Assembly (NCBI GenBank): GCA_036771835.1
Contig: DAIPGN010000003.1
Coordinates: 82,707 to 146,706, forward strand
From: UBA4877 sp002399285
Lineage (GTDB): Bacteria > Bacillota > Thermoanaerobacteria > Thermoanaerobacterales > UBA4877
Direction of reading: 5' to 3'
Length of the DNA: 64,000 bases
The notes beneath the pieces were generated by a model, which worked only from the letters and a program-made list of their open reading frames with translations, was not told the origin of the DNA and made no database searches. Of this stretch, positions 42,064 through 50,276 are shown piece by piece. The position numbers and the translations under genes are program-made. Within the stretch, counting starts at the first letter, position 1; every line of letters begins with the position of its first letter.

Positions 42064-42495
42064 TTACAATTCTTCGTCGTCATCCTCATCATCCCGGACG
42101 ATGTTGGGATTGAACACGCCTATCTGGCTCTTCCCCGTCTCGACGGCATTGCCGGCTATATCATCGGCATCCTTGCCGTTATTGCGCTCCATGACGGCTT
42201 CGACCAGCATACCGAAGTTTACGCCGTATACGACCTTGATGCGTTCGTCTTTCATTGCTTTCATAATAGCCGTATTAAAGGGAGAACCACTCAATAAATC
42301 GGCAAATATGACGATGTTTTCACAGCCTTCCAATTTATCTATGGCCGCCGTCATATTCCCTTCCAGTTCAACAGCCGTATCCCCGCTGGGAAAGTTGACG
42401 TCAATATATGACTCCTGTTTCCCGAGAACAAGTTCCAACGCCGTAGTGATCCCTCTTGCAAAAGTTCCGTGTCCCGTTACGATTATTCCCGTCAT
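42064..42495 (-). CDS. PTS mannose-family enzyme IIA
   Basis: A 143-residue EIIA of the mannose (EII-Man) class. The phospho-acceptor histidine is His9 in IIVTGHGTFARG; ENIVIFADLLSGSPFN and VVYGVNFGMLVEAVMER follow the family. It ends with a run of acidic residues (RDDEDDDEEL). It takes phosphate from HPr and passes it to IIB. It is the last gene of the IIC-IID-IIB-SIS-IIA operon. Confidence 0.92.
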   Translation of the reverse strand: MTGIIVTGHGTFARGITTALELVLGKQESYIDVNFPSGDTAVELEGNMTAAIDKLEGCENIVIFADLLSGSPFNTAIMKAMKDERIKVVYGVNFGMLVEAVMERNNGKDADDIAGNAVETGKSQIGVFNPNIVRDDEDDDEEL

Positions 42496-42510
42496 AGTAT
42501 TGTCGCTCCG

Positions 42511-43608
42511 TTAATTTTGTTTTTCAGGCAAATGTGCCAAAGGCTCATCAAAAGGATTAATATTGGTATCGATGCCGATATCTTTGGCACCCTTTGCCGC
42601 AGCAAATTGAATAGGCACCGTATACATGACCGGAGCAAGGTATTTATTCGTCTTGACGCTGAAAACAACATCTCTGTCGTCTTTATCTATATCCTTACAT
42701 GTTATCACATGTACTCTGTCCGTATACTTCTTAAAGGTCTCTCTTATCTGCAGCATTCTTTCAAACTCTGCCTCATCGGAACCGATAAGGAATATCGTCT
42801 GGCGCTTGTTTAAAGACATTGTCGGACCATGCAGATATTCCTCAATTTCATACCCTAGGGTCGGAATACGGAGCATCTCGCCGATTTTCAGCATTCCCTC
42901 CAGTGCGGAGCCGTAGTCCAATCCGTAACCCAGCACATAGATTCTGTCGCTGTTTACGATTGTGGCCTTATTGCGGTCATACCAGGCCTCGCCTTCCTCA
43001 ATAACCGTGTCGAAGTTATCTGCCAGCGCCTTTGCATCATTCATAGCCCCGCCGTATCGTCCTTCGTCGTAGACTCCCAAAGCCCTTGCCACCGAAACCG
43101 CCCATAAATACAAGGTAAAAACGGTTACGGTATATCCGCGGGTCTCGGGAGGCGTCAATTCCTTACCGCAGAGTAAATGCACGACAATATCAACGTGTTT
43201 GGTAATTTCACTGTTTAAATCTTCCGTAAGCGCCAAGGTAATATAACCGTCTTGTTTTGCCTGCCGCATCACATCTAAGGTAGAACGGGAAGTTCCCGAC
43301 TGGCTGATGCCGACAAATAAAATTTCCTCTTTTTTAAGCGTATTTGTCCAATCTGCCTTTTCGTAGTTTTCAAACACCGTCGGGTATTGTCCCTCTGCGT
43401 CTATACCCACTATGTGCTTAAAATAATAAGCTGCAATCAGCGAAACGTTGTATGAAGTTCCCGAGCCAAGGAATATCACCTTTTTAATATTGTGCCGTTT
43501 AAATACTTCAACAAAGGGAGCGACGAATTCATCTTTATTCTCAAGCGCAGCCCTTAAAGCTCTCGGCTGATCCTTTATATAACCTAATACTGTGGGTTTG
43601 TCCATCAT
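42511..43608 (-). CDS. SIS-domain sugar deglycase/isomerase (FrlB/GfrF-like)
   Basis: A 365-residue protein with two SIS domains related to the isomerase half of GlmS. Signals are VIFLGSGTSYNVSLIAAYYF and LFVGISQSGTSRSTLDVM in the first domain and ILGYGLDYGSALEGMLKIGE-like sequence in the second (YVLGYGLDYGSALEGML). With a mannose-family PTS it resembles fructoselysine or glucoselysine 6-phosphate deglycases, which release an amino acid and a hexose phosphate. The exact substrate is an inference from context; a glucosamine-type isomerase is an alternative. GGGAGG precedes the ATG pair. Confidence 0.82.
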   Translation of the reverse strand: MMDKPTVLGYIKDQPRALRAALENKDEFVAPFVEVFKRHNIKKVIFLGSGTSYNVSLIAAYYFKHIVGIDAEGQYPTVFENYEKADWTNTLKKEEILFVGISQSGTSRSTLDVMRQAKQDGYITLALTEDLNSEITKHVDIVVHLLCGKELTPPETRGYTVTVFTLYLWAVSVARALGVYDEGRYGGAMNDAKALADNFDTVIEEGEAWYDRNKATIVNSDRIYVLGYGLDYGSALEGMLKIGEMLRIPTLGYEIEEYLHGPTMSLNKRQTIFLIGSDEAEFERMLQIRETFKKYTDRVHVITCKDIDKDDRDVVFSVKTNKYLAPVMYTVPIQFAAAKGAKDIGIDTNINPFDEPLAHLPEKQN

Positions 43609-43651
43609 AAAAGCCTCCCGGTTCGATTAATTTTAGTTGTCATATGTTTGA

Positions 43652-44134
43652 TCAAAGGTCCTTAATAAGTTGATCCAATTCCACCGGTTGTTCGTTAGGC
43701 ACCATCTGCTCAAATAATTTAATGCCATGATCAGCCAGATATTTAAAATCCTCTTTATCCTGCTTAGAAACATAAACGGTTCCCTTTACATGCTCGGTAT
43801 CAGGTTTGTGAGACATATTTCCGACCGTGATCTTGGAAATACTATATCCCAGTTCGACCATCTTCCTTAATGGAGCGGGACCTTCACATAAAATCATGAC
43901 CTTGCTGCCCTTATCCAAGTTTCTCTTTAATTTATCAGCCGCCGTTTCCGAACTTAAAATAGATAATTTTACATTACTTGGGCAGCCGAATTTCAATGCG
44001 GTTTTACGCATCTCGTCTTTGTAAATTTTATCGTCTGCAATAACGATCTTTTCCACATTATAATACGGTATCCAATATCCGCAGACCTGGCCGTGAATTA
44101 ACCTGTCGTCTATTCTGACTTCAACGATCGCCAT
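43652..44134 (-). CDS. PTS mannose-family enzyme IIB
   Basis: A 160-residue EIIB with the phosphorylation site His14 in RIDDRLIHGQVCGYWIPYY. The rest (KVMILCEGPAPLRKMVELGY, KITVGNMSHKPDTEHV) follows the family. It accepts phosphate from the IIA protein and donates it to the sugar bound by IIC/IID. It lies 4 bases after the IID gene and 43 before the SIS gene. Confidence 0.92.
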   Translation of the reverse strand: MAIVEVRIDDRLIHGQVCGYWIPYYNVEKIVIADDKIYKDEMRKTALKFGCPSNVKLSILSSETAADKLKRNLDKGSKVMILCEGPAPLRKMVELGYSISKITVGNMSHKPDTEHVKGTVYVSKQDKEDFKYLADHGIKLFEQMVPNEQPVELDQLIKDL

Positions 44135-44138
44135 AATA

Positions 44139-44978
44139 TTAAGCCCCCATTCCCACGATGCCGAATACTCCTAAAATAAATCCTATAACCACGATCGACG
44201 CAATGATCTTTGTCACGTTGATATGTTTTTTAATTGCCGCATAGACTCCTACAGTCACCAATAACGGTAAGAGTTTAGGCATGATCTGATCCAAATAATC
44301 CTGTATTATGATCTTTTGCCCGGCAATCGAAAATGCCAAGGGCGATACGATATTGATCTGTGATGCGACCATGCATCCTACCGCCATCACGCCGACAATA
44401 CCCGCACAATACGTGAACAACTGCATCTTTCCTGATTTCTGGAACTCGTCCAATATCTTGCTGCCGCTTCTGTAGCCGAGGTTAAGTCCATACCAACGGG
44501 TCAAAAACGCAGGGGTGTTAAACAGAAACAGCATAATAAAAGGCGCCAGAACATTTCCCTGTTTAGCAAAGGATACGCCGATGGAGCATGCGATAACGCG
44601 GAAGATCCCCCAGAAGAACGTATCTCCGATGCCGCTGAGCGGTCCCATCAGCGAAACCTTAACGGCATTTATTGAAGATGTATCAAAATCAGGATCATCT
44701 TTGGCCTGTTCCTCCATGGCTATCGATATGCCCATCACGAAGGGCGCCGGGGCGATCGTCATATTGAATGCCTCTAAATGACGGTGATAGGCAGCCTTTA
44801 ACTTTTCTTCATCATCCTTATAAATCTTCTTTAATTCGGGCATGATCGCATATAGATACCCCAGACCCTCCATACGTTCAAAGTTAAAGGAATTCAGCAG
44901 TGTGAATGAACGCCAGAACGTCTTCCAAAAATCCTTCCTGGTAATGTTGTTTTCGGCACTTATTATCTGATTGCTCAT
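44139..44978 (-). CDS. PTS mannose-family enzyme IID
   Basis: A 279-residue membrane protein with the EIID features: a cytoplasmic N terminus with KTFWRSFTLLNSFNFERMEG, the segment FNMTIAPAPFVMGISIAME, LMGPLSGIGDTFFWG, and C-terminal membrane helices. Together with IIC it forms the transport channel. It overlaps the stop of the IIC gene by 4 bases. Confidence 0.93.
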   Translation of the reverse strand: MSNQIISAENNITRKDFWKTFWRSFTLLNSFNFERMEGLGYLYAIMPELKKIYKDDEEKLKAAYHRHLEAFNMTIAPAPFVMGISIAMEEQAKDDPDFDTSSINAVKVSLMGPLSGIGDTFFWGIFRVIACSIGVSFAKQGNVLAPFIMLFLFNTPAFLTRWYGLNLGYRSGSKILDEFQKSGKMQLFTYCAGIVGVMAVGCMVASQINIVSPLAFSIAGQKIIIQDYLDQIMPKLLPLLVTVGVYAAIKKHINVTKIIASIVVIGFILGVFGIVGMGA

Positions 44979-45766
44979 AGCTCTTCGTCATCCTCCTTTT
45001 GAGAATCCGCCGCCGCGGCTGGTCCGGGAATACTGTTTGTTCTGATCAGGTAAATTACCCAAGCTACCGCCACGGCGAGAATCGTGACTGCAACGGTATT
45101 GAAATGCGTATACGCCGTTATTCCGTATCCAGCAATAAAGAACGGTATCAGTTTGGGTTCCATTAAAATATTTAATAATAGCGCAAATCCCAGAGCGGGC
45201 AATATTGCTGCAACAGCGCTCAACCCATTATTGGCCCACGCGGGCAATCCAGTGACTATGGCATTGATGGCATCATTGCCATAATAAATAACGATGAAGG
45301 TAAGGACGGCATATACGGAAGCCGTGATCATACCGCATATTATATGAATAAATATCATCTGCTTTTCCTTTAATTCGTCTACCAGCTTATCAACATGATG
45401 CATCAAAACCGAATATGAGGTCATCAATAATGTATTCAAAAACTGCATAATGACAGCCACCGGTAAGCCGAGGGTAATTGCGACCGCAGCGCCCTTCCCG
45501 GTAAGCAAAGCCACCGCCGTGCCTATGGTGCTTCCCGCGCCGATGTCCAATTGTGCGGCGGGTCCTATACCGACGGCGCCCATCCAGATGACCTGAAGCT
45601 CTGCGCCTATGATGAGTCCCTGACGTACGTCGCCTAAAATCAATCCTACTAAAAATCCCGTAACCAGCGGCTCACGGAATTTCATTTCGCCAAAGAAATT
45701 TCCGTCCAAATTACTGAGTGCCACTACACCGGCAATTAAAATTGCCTGCATTAATGTAACGTGCAT
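44975..45766 (-). CDS. PTS mannose-family enzyme IIC
   Basis: A 263-residue integral membrane protein with about seven helices. It matches EIIC of the sorbose/mannose class (REPLVTGFLVGLILGDVRQG, AELQVIWMGAVGIGPAAQLD, GLPVAVIMQFLNTLLMTSY). It is the first PTS gene, with GGGGGG before ATG 45766, and is preceded by a leader of about 185 bases that carries paired palindromes at 45952-45988. The sugar is unknown; the SIS enzyme suggests an Amadori compound or amino sugar. Confidence 0.93.
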   Translation of the reverse strand: MHVTLMQAILIAGVVALSNLDGNFFGEMKFREPLVTGFLVGLILGDVRQGLIIGAELQVIWMGAVGIGPAAQLDIGAGSTIGTAVALLTGKGAAVAITLGLPVAVIMQFLNTLLMTSYSVLMHHVDKLVDELKEKQMIFIHIICGMITASVYAVLTFIVIYYGNDAINAIVTGLPAWANNGLSAVAAILPALGFALLLNILMEPKLIPFFIAGYGITAYTHFNTVAVTILAVAVAWVIYLIRTNSIPGPAAAADSQKEDDEEL

Positions 45767-45951
45767 TTTCTACCCCCCAATTCATAAATTTATTTTTGGT
45801 AATATGATAGATTATTATTTGACATTAGATAGTATTTGATGCTTAGCAATTTATTGCATACAGCGTCTTATATATAACGTTTTCATTTCGACCAATACTA
45901 TCCTGTCTGCCGTGTAATTTTTGCCGGCATTTTACACGGATTGGATTATAA

Positions 45952-45988
45952 GGTATATAGTATATACCACTTTTGTATATTATATACC
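45952..45988 (-). promoter_or_regulatory. Paired palindromic operators upstream of the PTS operon
   Basis: GGTATATA-G-TATATACC (45952-45968) is a perfect 8-1-8 palindrome. GTATAT-T-ATATAC (45975-45987) is a perfect 6-1-6 palindrome of the same type. Their centres are 21 bp apart, two helical turns. The 11-base flank TATATACCACT (45961-45971) recurs at 47297-47307 before the UTRA gene. They are likely sites for the GntR-type regulator. Confidence 0.65.
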
Positions 45989-46045
45989 TCTACATATTCT
46001 ATTTCAATACCCCTAAATAAAAAAAATAATAGCCCGTGCAGCAAG

Positions 46046-46771
46046 CTACCATGTCTTTTTTGTGGAAAAGTTAAATACCGTGTACTCCGGCTTATTGTAG
46101 GATAATGTGTACTCCACCAGGTTATCATCCCTATCATATCCGGTATAGTTAAAGAAGAAAACCTTTTTGCCCTTTTTCATATCCAGCAGTTCCGAATATT
46201 TCTCGGGAACATCCGCAATTTGTAAATAGGAAGTCAATTTCTCGGGATAATGGCCCTGCATGTCCATATAATCATATAGGGAATCATCCGCAAAGTTATA
46301 TCTTTCCGTTTCATGGAAATATACACATGGAAAATAGCATTCCTGTATTGCGTATGGCAGGCCATTGATAAATGATAACCTGACCAACTGGTATACCTGC
46401 GGGGAGTCCGTAAAATATTCTTTTAAATTTCCCGGAGTATCAATTTTATCCAAAGACAGCACGATCCTTGACGAATTGATCCCCCCTTTTTTGATCGATA
46501 AGCTCAGGCTGACGTCTCCGTATCCGCCTAGCTTGACCTTACCGTGTGATTCCGGCACCTTAACGACAAACGTGCCTTTACCCTGAATCGACTTTAAATA
46601 TCCTTCCTCACGAAGATGCCTTATTGCATTTCGGACCGTAAGCCGGTTAATTCCATAGAGCTGCGCCATTTCTCTTTCAGACATGATCTTATCGTTAATT
46701 TTGTACTCTCCGTCTTCGATTTTCTTTTTTATGCTGTTTATCAGCTGTACATATAAAGCATCATTAGTCAT
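46046..46771 (-). CDS. GntR/HutC-family transcriptional regulator
   Basis: A 241-residue regulator with an N-terminal winged helix (YVQLINSIKKKIEDGEYKI, MSEREMAQLYGINRLTVRNA, YLKSIQGKGTFV) and a UTRA effector domain from about residue 90 to the end. It is a complete HutC-type protein, usually a sugar-phosphate-responsive repressor. It overlaps the stop of the stand-alone UTRA gene by 4 bases and lies just upstream of the PTS operon on the same strand, with palindromic sites between. It very likely controls that operon. Confidence 0.92.
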   Translation of the reverse strand: MTNDALYVQLINSIKKKIEDGEYKINDKIMSEREMAQLYGINRLTVRNAIRHLREEGYLKSIQGKGTFVVKVPESHGKVKLGGYGDVSLSLSIKKGGINSSRIVLSLDKIDTPGNLKEYFTDSPQVYQLVRLSFINGLPYAIQECYFPCVYFHETERYNFADDSLYDYMDMQGHYPEKLTSYLQIADVPEKYSELLDMKKGKKVFFFNYTGYDRDDNLVEYTLSYNKPEYTVFNFSTKKTW

Positions 46772-47283
46772 CTTAAATACGTCACACTCCTAAATCTGTA
46801 AAAGTCGGAACGCGATGTAACTTCAAAATACTCAAAGGGTTCATGATCGTTGACATACGTGTTTCCCTTGATCAGTAATACCTCGCTGCCTTTATCCAGA
46901 TCCAGCAGCCTCGTCTCTCTTTCATTCGCATCGACGACCAGTATCTCCTCTTCGCTCTGATTTGTTTCTATACCATATTCCCTTTTTAAAATAGTATAAA
47001 AAGATCCGTCGACCAAATTTAATTTTTCTATACCCGGCACCCTGTTATAATCAATATATACCTTATCTATGGACCTTGGCCGTCCCTCCACGATCCGTAA
47101 TTTTTCAAAACAGAATATCTTAGAAGCAAGTGGTATACTCAGAGCTTTGCTTATAAAACGGTTGGATTCCTGAATAGAATTATCCAGCAGCCGGTATTCA
47201 TATAAAAAATTATTGGATGCAATTTCCTCCGTGACTGAGGAATTGCTGTTTAAATCCCTTACGATATATACGTCCTTCCCCAC
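46768..47283 (-). CDS. Stand-alone UTRA-domain protein without HTH
   Basis: A 171-residue protein that corresponds to the UTRA ligand-binding domain alone: SIPLASKIFCFEKLRIVEGR, IDKVYIDYNRVPGIEKLN, then RLLDLDKGSEVLLIKGNTYV and FEYFEVTSRSDFYRF at the C terminus, as in HutC-type regulators. No winged helix is present. The GTG start has a good AGGAGGG site 7 bases upstream, and a stretch holding an HTH is not found in other frames. It is translated first and coupled to a complete GntR regulator. I infer that it modulates the regulator by heterodimerising or by binding the same ligand. Confidence 0.82.
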   Translation of the reverse strand: MGKDVYIVRDLNSNSSVTEEIASNNFLYEYRLLDNSIQESNRFISKALSIPLASKIFCFEKLRIVEGRPRSIDKVYIDYNRVPGIEKLNLVDGSFYTILKREYGIETNQSEEEILVVDANERETRLLDLDKGSEVLLIKGNTYVNDHEPFEYFEVTSRSDFYRFRSVTYLR

Positions 47284-47467
47284 TGGTTTACCCTCCTATA
47301 TACCACTATTTTAATGGACTTTTATCATTAATACAACATCTATTTTTAAAACCCGTATTGGTATACGAAATAAAACAGGCAAACTCATGTTTTTGAAACG
47401 GCGGCTGCCGTACGAATGCTAGCCTCTGGAGTGCGTCTGTTTGCTCCGACCTTGGATCGGGAAATTA

Positions 47468-47496
47468 TTGTGATATTAAGGTAAATGCCGTATAAT
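47468..47496 (+). promoter_or_regulatory. Promoter of the threonine-aldolase-like gene
   Basis: TTGTGA (47468-47473), 17-bp spacer, TATAAT (47491-47496), with AGGGGGG and the ATG at 47537 following. It is a strong match to the sigma-A consensus (4/6 and 6/6). Confidence 0.75.
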
Positions 47497-47536
47497 AGGT
47501 CTCAATACAAATACAACTCAGGGGGGTCAAATAGAC

Positions 47537-48562
47537 ATGCTGTCATTTGAGAATGATTACACGGAAGGGGCGCATGAAAAGATTTTACAGCGCCTTTTAG
47601 GCACAAATTTAGAAAAATTACCGGGATACGGCAATGATCCGTATTGTGAGAGCGCAAAGGCAAAAATCAGGGAGGCCTGCGAATGTCCGCAGGCGGATAT
47701 CTCGTTTCTGGTCGGAGGAACACAGACAAACGCGGTCGTCATAGACGCGCTGCTCAAAAGTTATGAGGGTGTCGTGGCGGCAGAGACAGGCCATGTGAAC
47801 GTCCACGAAGCGGGCGCGATCGAATTTACGGGGCACAAGGTTCTGGAAATACCTCAAACCGGCGGGAAAATTTCAGCGGACACATTGGATAAGTATCTGC
47901 AGGACTTCTGGGCGGACGCAAACCATGAACATATGGTGTTCCCGGGAATGGTATATATTTCGCACCCGACGGAATATGGCACGCTGTACAGCAGACGGGA
48001 ACTCAAGGATATCTCCGCGGTCTGCGCAAACTTCGGCATACCTCTGTATTTGGACGGAGCGCGTCTGGGTTACGGCCTTATGAGCAATGCGACCGACGTG
48101 ACGCTGCCCATGATCTCCGAATATTGCGATGTGTTCTACATAGGAGGTACTAAGGTCGGCGCATTATGCGGCGAGGCGGTGGTGTTTACCAAGCGCAATA
48201 TGCCTCCCCATTTCCTGACGGTCATAAAGCAGCATGGCGCGCTGCTGGCTAAAGGGCGCCTATTGGGGATCCAATTCGATACGTTATTTACGGACGGCTT
48301 GTATTTTACGATCAGCAAACATGCGATCGATATGGCGGAGATCATGAAAGACGGCCTTCGCAGAAAAAATTGCTCATTCGCCTGGGAATCTCCGACAAAT
48401 CAGCAGTTTATCATTTTGCAGAATTCCGTAATGGAAGAGCTGCAGAAAGACGTTGCGTTCGGCTTTTGGGAAAAGGCCGGCGACGAGCATACTATCGTAA
48501 GGTTAGCCACCAGCTGGGCTACAAGAGAAGCCGATATATCAAGTTTGATCGAACTGCTGTAA
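47537..48562 (+). CDS. Threonine aldolase/beta-eliminating lyase family
   Basis: A 341-residue PLP enzyme of fold type I related to low-specificity threonine aldolase. The opening FENDYTEGAHEKILQRL, the cofactor loop LVGGTQTNAVVIDALL, HVNVHEAGAIEFTGHK, the aspartate in PLYLDGARLGYGL and the Schiff-base lysine in FYIGGTKVGALCG all agree. It probably cleaves L-threonine or a beta-hydroxy amino acid to glycine and an aldehyde. GGGGGG lies 10 bases before ATG 47537. It diverges from the UTRA/GntR genes and is followed by an HTH protein and an EamA transporter. Confidence 0.88.
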   Translation: MLSFENDYTEGAHEKILQRLLGTNLEKLPGYGNDPYCESAKAKIREACECPQADISFLVGGTQTNAVVIDALLKSYEGVVAAETGHVNVHEAGAIEFTGHKVLEIPQTGGKISADTLDKYLQDFWADANHEHMVFPGMVYISHPTEYGTLYSRRELKDISAVCANFGIPLYLDGARLGYGLMSNATDVTLPMISEYCDVFYIGGTKVGALCGEAVVFTKRNMPPHFLTVIKQHGALLAKGRLLGIQFDTLFTDGLYFTISKHAIDMAEIMKDGLRRKNCSFAWESPTNQQFIILQNSVMEELQKDVAFGFWEKAGDEHTIVRLATSWATREADISSLIELL

Positions 48563-48632
48563 TGTCAAAAAATTACATGGTCTATTATATTCATGTCATT
48601 TACATTTAACTTATTATTAAATACAGCAGCTA

Positions 48633-48661
48633 TTGATATTCTCCTTTTTTGGGCCTATAAT
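48633..48661 (+). promoter_or_regulatory. Promoter of the HTH gene
   Basis: TTGATA (48633-48638), 17-bp spacer, TATAAT (48656-48661), about 30 bases before the ATG at 48693. The match is 5/6 and 6/6. The HTH gene is therefore probably transcribed separately from the aldolase gene. Confidence 0.72.
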
Positions 48662-48692
48662 TGTATCAGTGTATAGAGGGAGGGATCTCATC

Positions 48693-49115
48693 ATGTCGGA
48701 TGATGTTTTAAACCTCGAACAGGCTACGGAATTCTTAGGAGTCAGTGAAAAAACGCTGATCAAGCTTCTGCGTGAAGAACATATCCCGGCCCGTAAGATC
48801 GGCCGCGAATGGCGGTTCAGCCGGGACGCGCTGCTCAAATGGATGGCTGCCGGAGATTCCATCGACTATATCAATCAGAATGAGCGGTATATGGTTTCAC
48901 AGGACATTTCCGGCACGTCGTCCTCATTGTTCCGCAAGATCAGCGATAGCCTGTCTGCGCTGGAGGATAACAATAATATAAAGATCTTGCTGCAGGAACT
49001 GAACGGGGATATATCCATCCCGCAGGAAGCCACACTTCGCATCAGCTATAAACAGCAAAGGGACATTGAAAAGCTGGAATTTAAGATTTTCTGGGATATG
49101 CGGGAACAACCATAA
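48693..49115 (+). CDS. Excisionase-type HTH protein with C-terminal helical domain
   Basis: A 140-residue protein. Residues 5-55 are a MerR/excisionase-like winged helix (LNLEQATEFLGVSEKTLIKL, HIPARKIGREWRFSRDALLKWM). The remaining 85 residues have no domain I recognise and contain two helical segments. Plain excisionases lack this tail, so it is more likely a small transcription regulator of the kind found near metabolic genes. GAGGGAGGG lies 8 bases before ATG 48693. It is followed by the EamA transporter gene 70 bases later. Confidence 0.82.
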   Translation: MSDDVLNLEQATEFLGVSEKTLIKLLREEHIPARKIGREWRFSRDALLKWMAAGDSIDYINQNERYMVSQDISGTSSSLFRKISDSLSALEDNNNIKILLQELNGDISIPQEATLRISYKQQRDIEKLEFKIFWDMREQP

Positions 49116-49185
49116 CCGGATGCCAAATAAAATTTTCTTAAACAGTTAATCAAAAATCGTTTGATCATAGAGGGGGAATCATAAG

Positions 49186-50046
49186 ATGTGGCTCATATAT
49201 GCTTTAGGTTCGGCATTTTTTGCAGGGATCACATCTATTTTAGCTAAAGTCGGCATCAAAAACACCGATTCCGATCTGGCTACGGCTCTCCGTACGATCG
49301 TGGTACTTTTATTTTCATGGATGATGGTCTTCATCGTAGGCTCGCAGCACACTATCGGCACTATTTCTGCCCGCAGCCTTGTGTTTCTTATCCTCTCGGG
49401 CTGTGCCACCGGCGCATCATGGCTGTGCTACTTCAAGGCCCTGCAGTTGGGAGACGTCAATAAAGTAGTCCCCATAGACAAGAGCAGCACGATCCTGACC
49501 ATCCTGCTTGCCTTTTTGATCTTGGGTGAGCGGCCCACCGTATGGATGTCGATCGGGATAGTCCTGCTTGCGGCCGGGACCTATCTCATGATACAGCTTC
49601 GGAAACCGGAATCTCAGAGTGTGCAGAGCGGGTCCTGGCTTTTATACGCCGCCGCATCCGCCGTCTTTGCCGCGCTGACCTCCATACTCGGTAAAATAGG
49701 AATACAGGGGATAGAATCTAATTTGGGTACGGCCATACGCACCGTCGTCGTGCTTATAATGGCTTGGGGTATAGTCGCGTTTAGGAAAAAATATGTTCTT
49801 ATAAGGGATATTGATACCAAAAGCTGGGTCTTTATCACACTTTCAGGCCTGGCGACCGGCCTTTCATGGCTCTGCTATTACCGCGCGCTGCAAATGGGCC
49901 GGGCCAGTCTGGTCGTCCCCATTGATAAACTGAGCATCGTCGTTACAATAGCATTTTCCTATATATTCCTCAAAGAAAAGCTCCCAAAAAGGGCCTTCAT
50001 CGGTCTATTGCTCGTCATATCGGGAACAATGATGCTGCTGTTTTAA
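49186..50046 (+). CDS. EamA/DMT-family transporter
   Basis: A 286-residue membrane protein with about ten helices in two homologous halves. The halves repeat the same sequence: SGCATGASWLCYFKALQLGD in the first and SGLATGLSWLCYYRALQMGR in the second, with VVPIDKSSTILTI and VVPIDKLSIVVTI following. EamA carriers export amino acids and other metabolites. The neighbouring aldolase-like enzyme suggests threonine, glycine or a related compound, but that is only context. AGGGGG precedes ATG 49186. Confidence 0.9.
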   Translation: MWLIYALGSAFFAGITSILAKVGIKNTDSDLATALRTIVVLLFSWMMVFIVGSQHTIGTISARSLVFLILSGCATGASWLCYFKALQLGDVNKVVPIDKSSTILTILLAFLILGERPTVWMSIGIVLLAAGTYLMIQLRKPESQSVQSGSWLLYAAASAVFAALTSILGKIGIQGIESNLGTAIRTVVVLIMAWGIVAFRKKYVLIRDIDTKSWVFITLSGLATGLSWLCYYRALQMGRASLVVPIDKLSIVVTIAFSYIFLKEKLPKRAFIGLLLVISGTMMLLF

Positions 50047-50243
50047 AAGACAGGCTCATTGAACAAGCGGTTGACAGTCAATTCGCAAAATAGGAGACAT
50101 CGAACTTCACGGCCGGCCGCCCATATCAACCCCATAATATTATGTCAATCAATAAATCAATGCTCTTTTAGAAAATTTTCCCCGCTTCTCATAGGTACGT
50201 TGAGAATAGGCTGTCAATTAGATGTGAGAGATTCATCTGTATA

Positions 50244-50276
50244 TAAAAAAATTAACCCCCGATATCAGGAGTTAAT
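50244..50276 (-). terminator. Rho-independent terminator of rex
   Basis: On the minus strand ATTAACTCC and GGGGGTTAAT pair over nine positions (one G-U-type mismatch) with a TGATATC loop, then TTTTTTAT. The left arm overlaps the last codons of rex. Confidence 0.8.

Noticed and set aside
48693..49115. Excisionase gene as sign of an integrated element
   Set aside because: The helix-turn-helix is excisionase-like, but the long C-terminal tail, lack of an integrase and absence of an attachment site favour an ordinary regulator.
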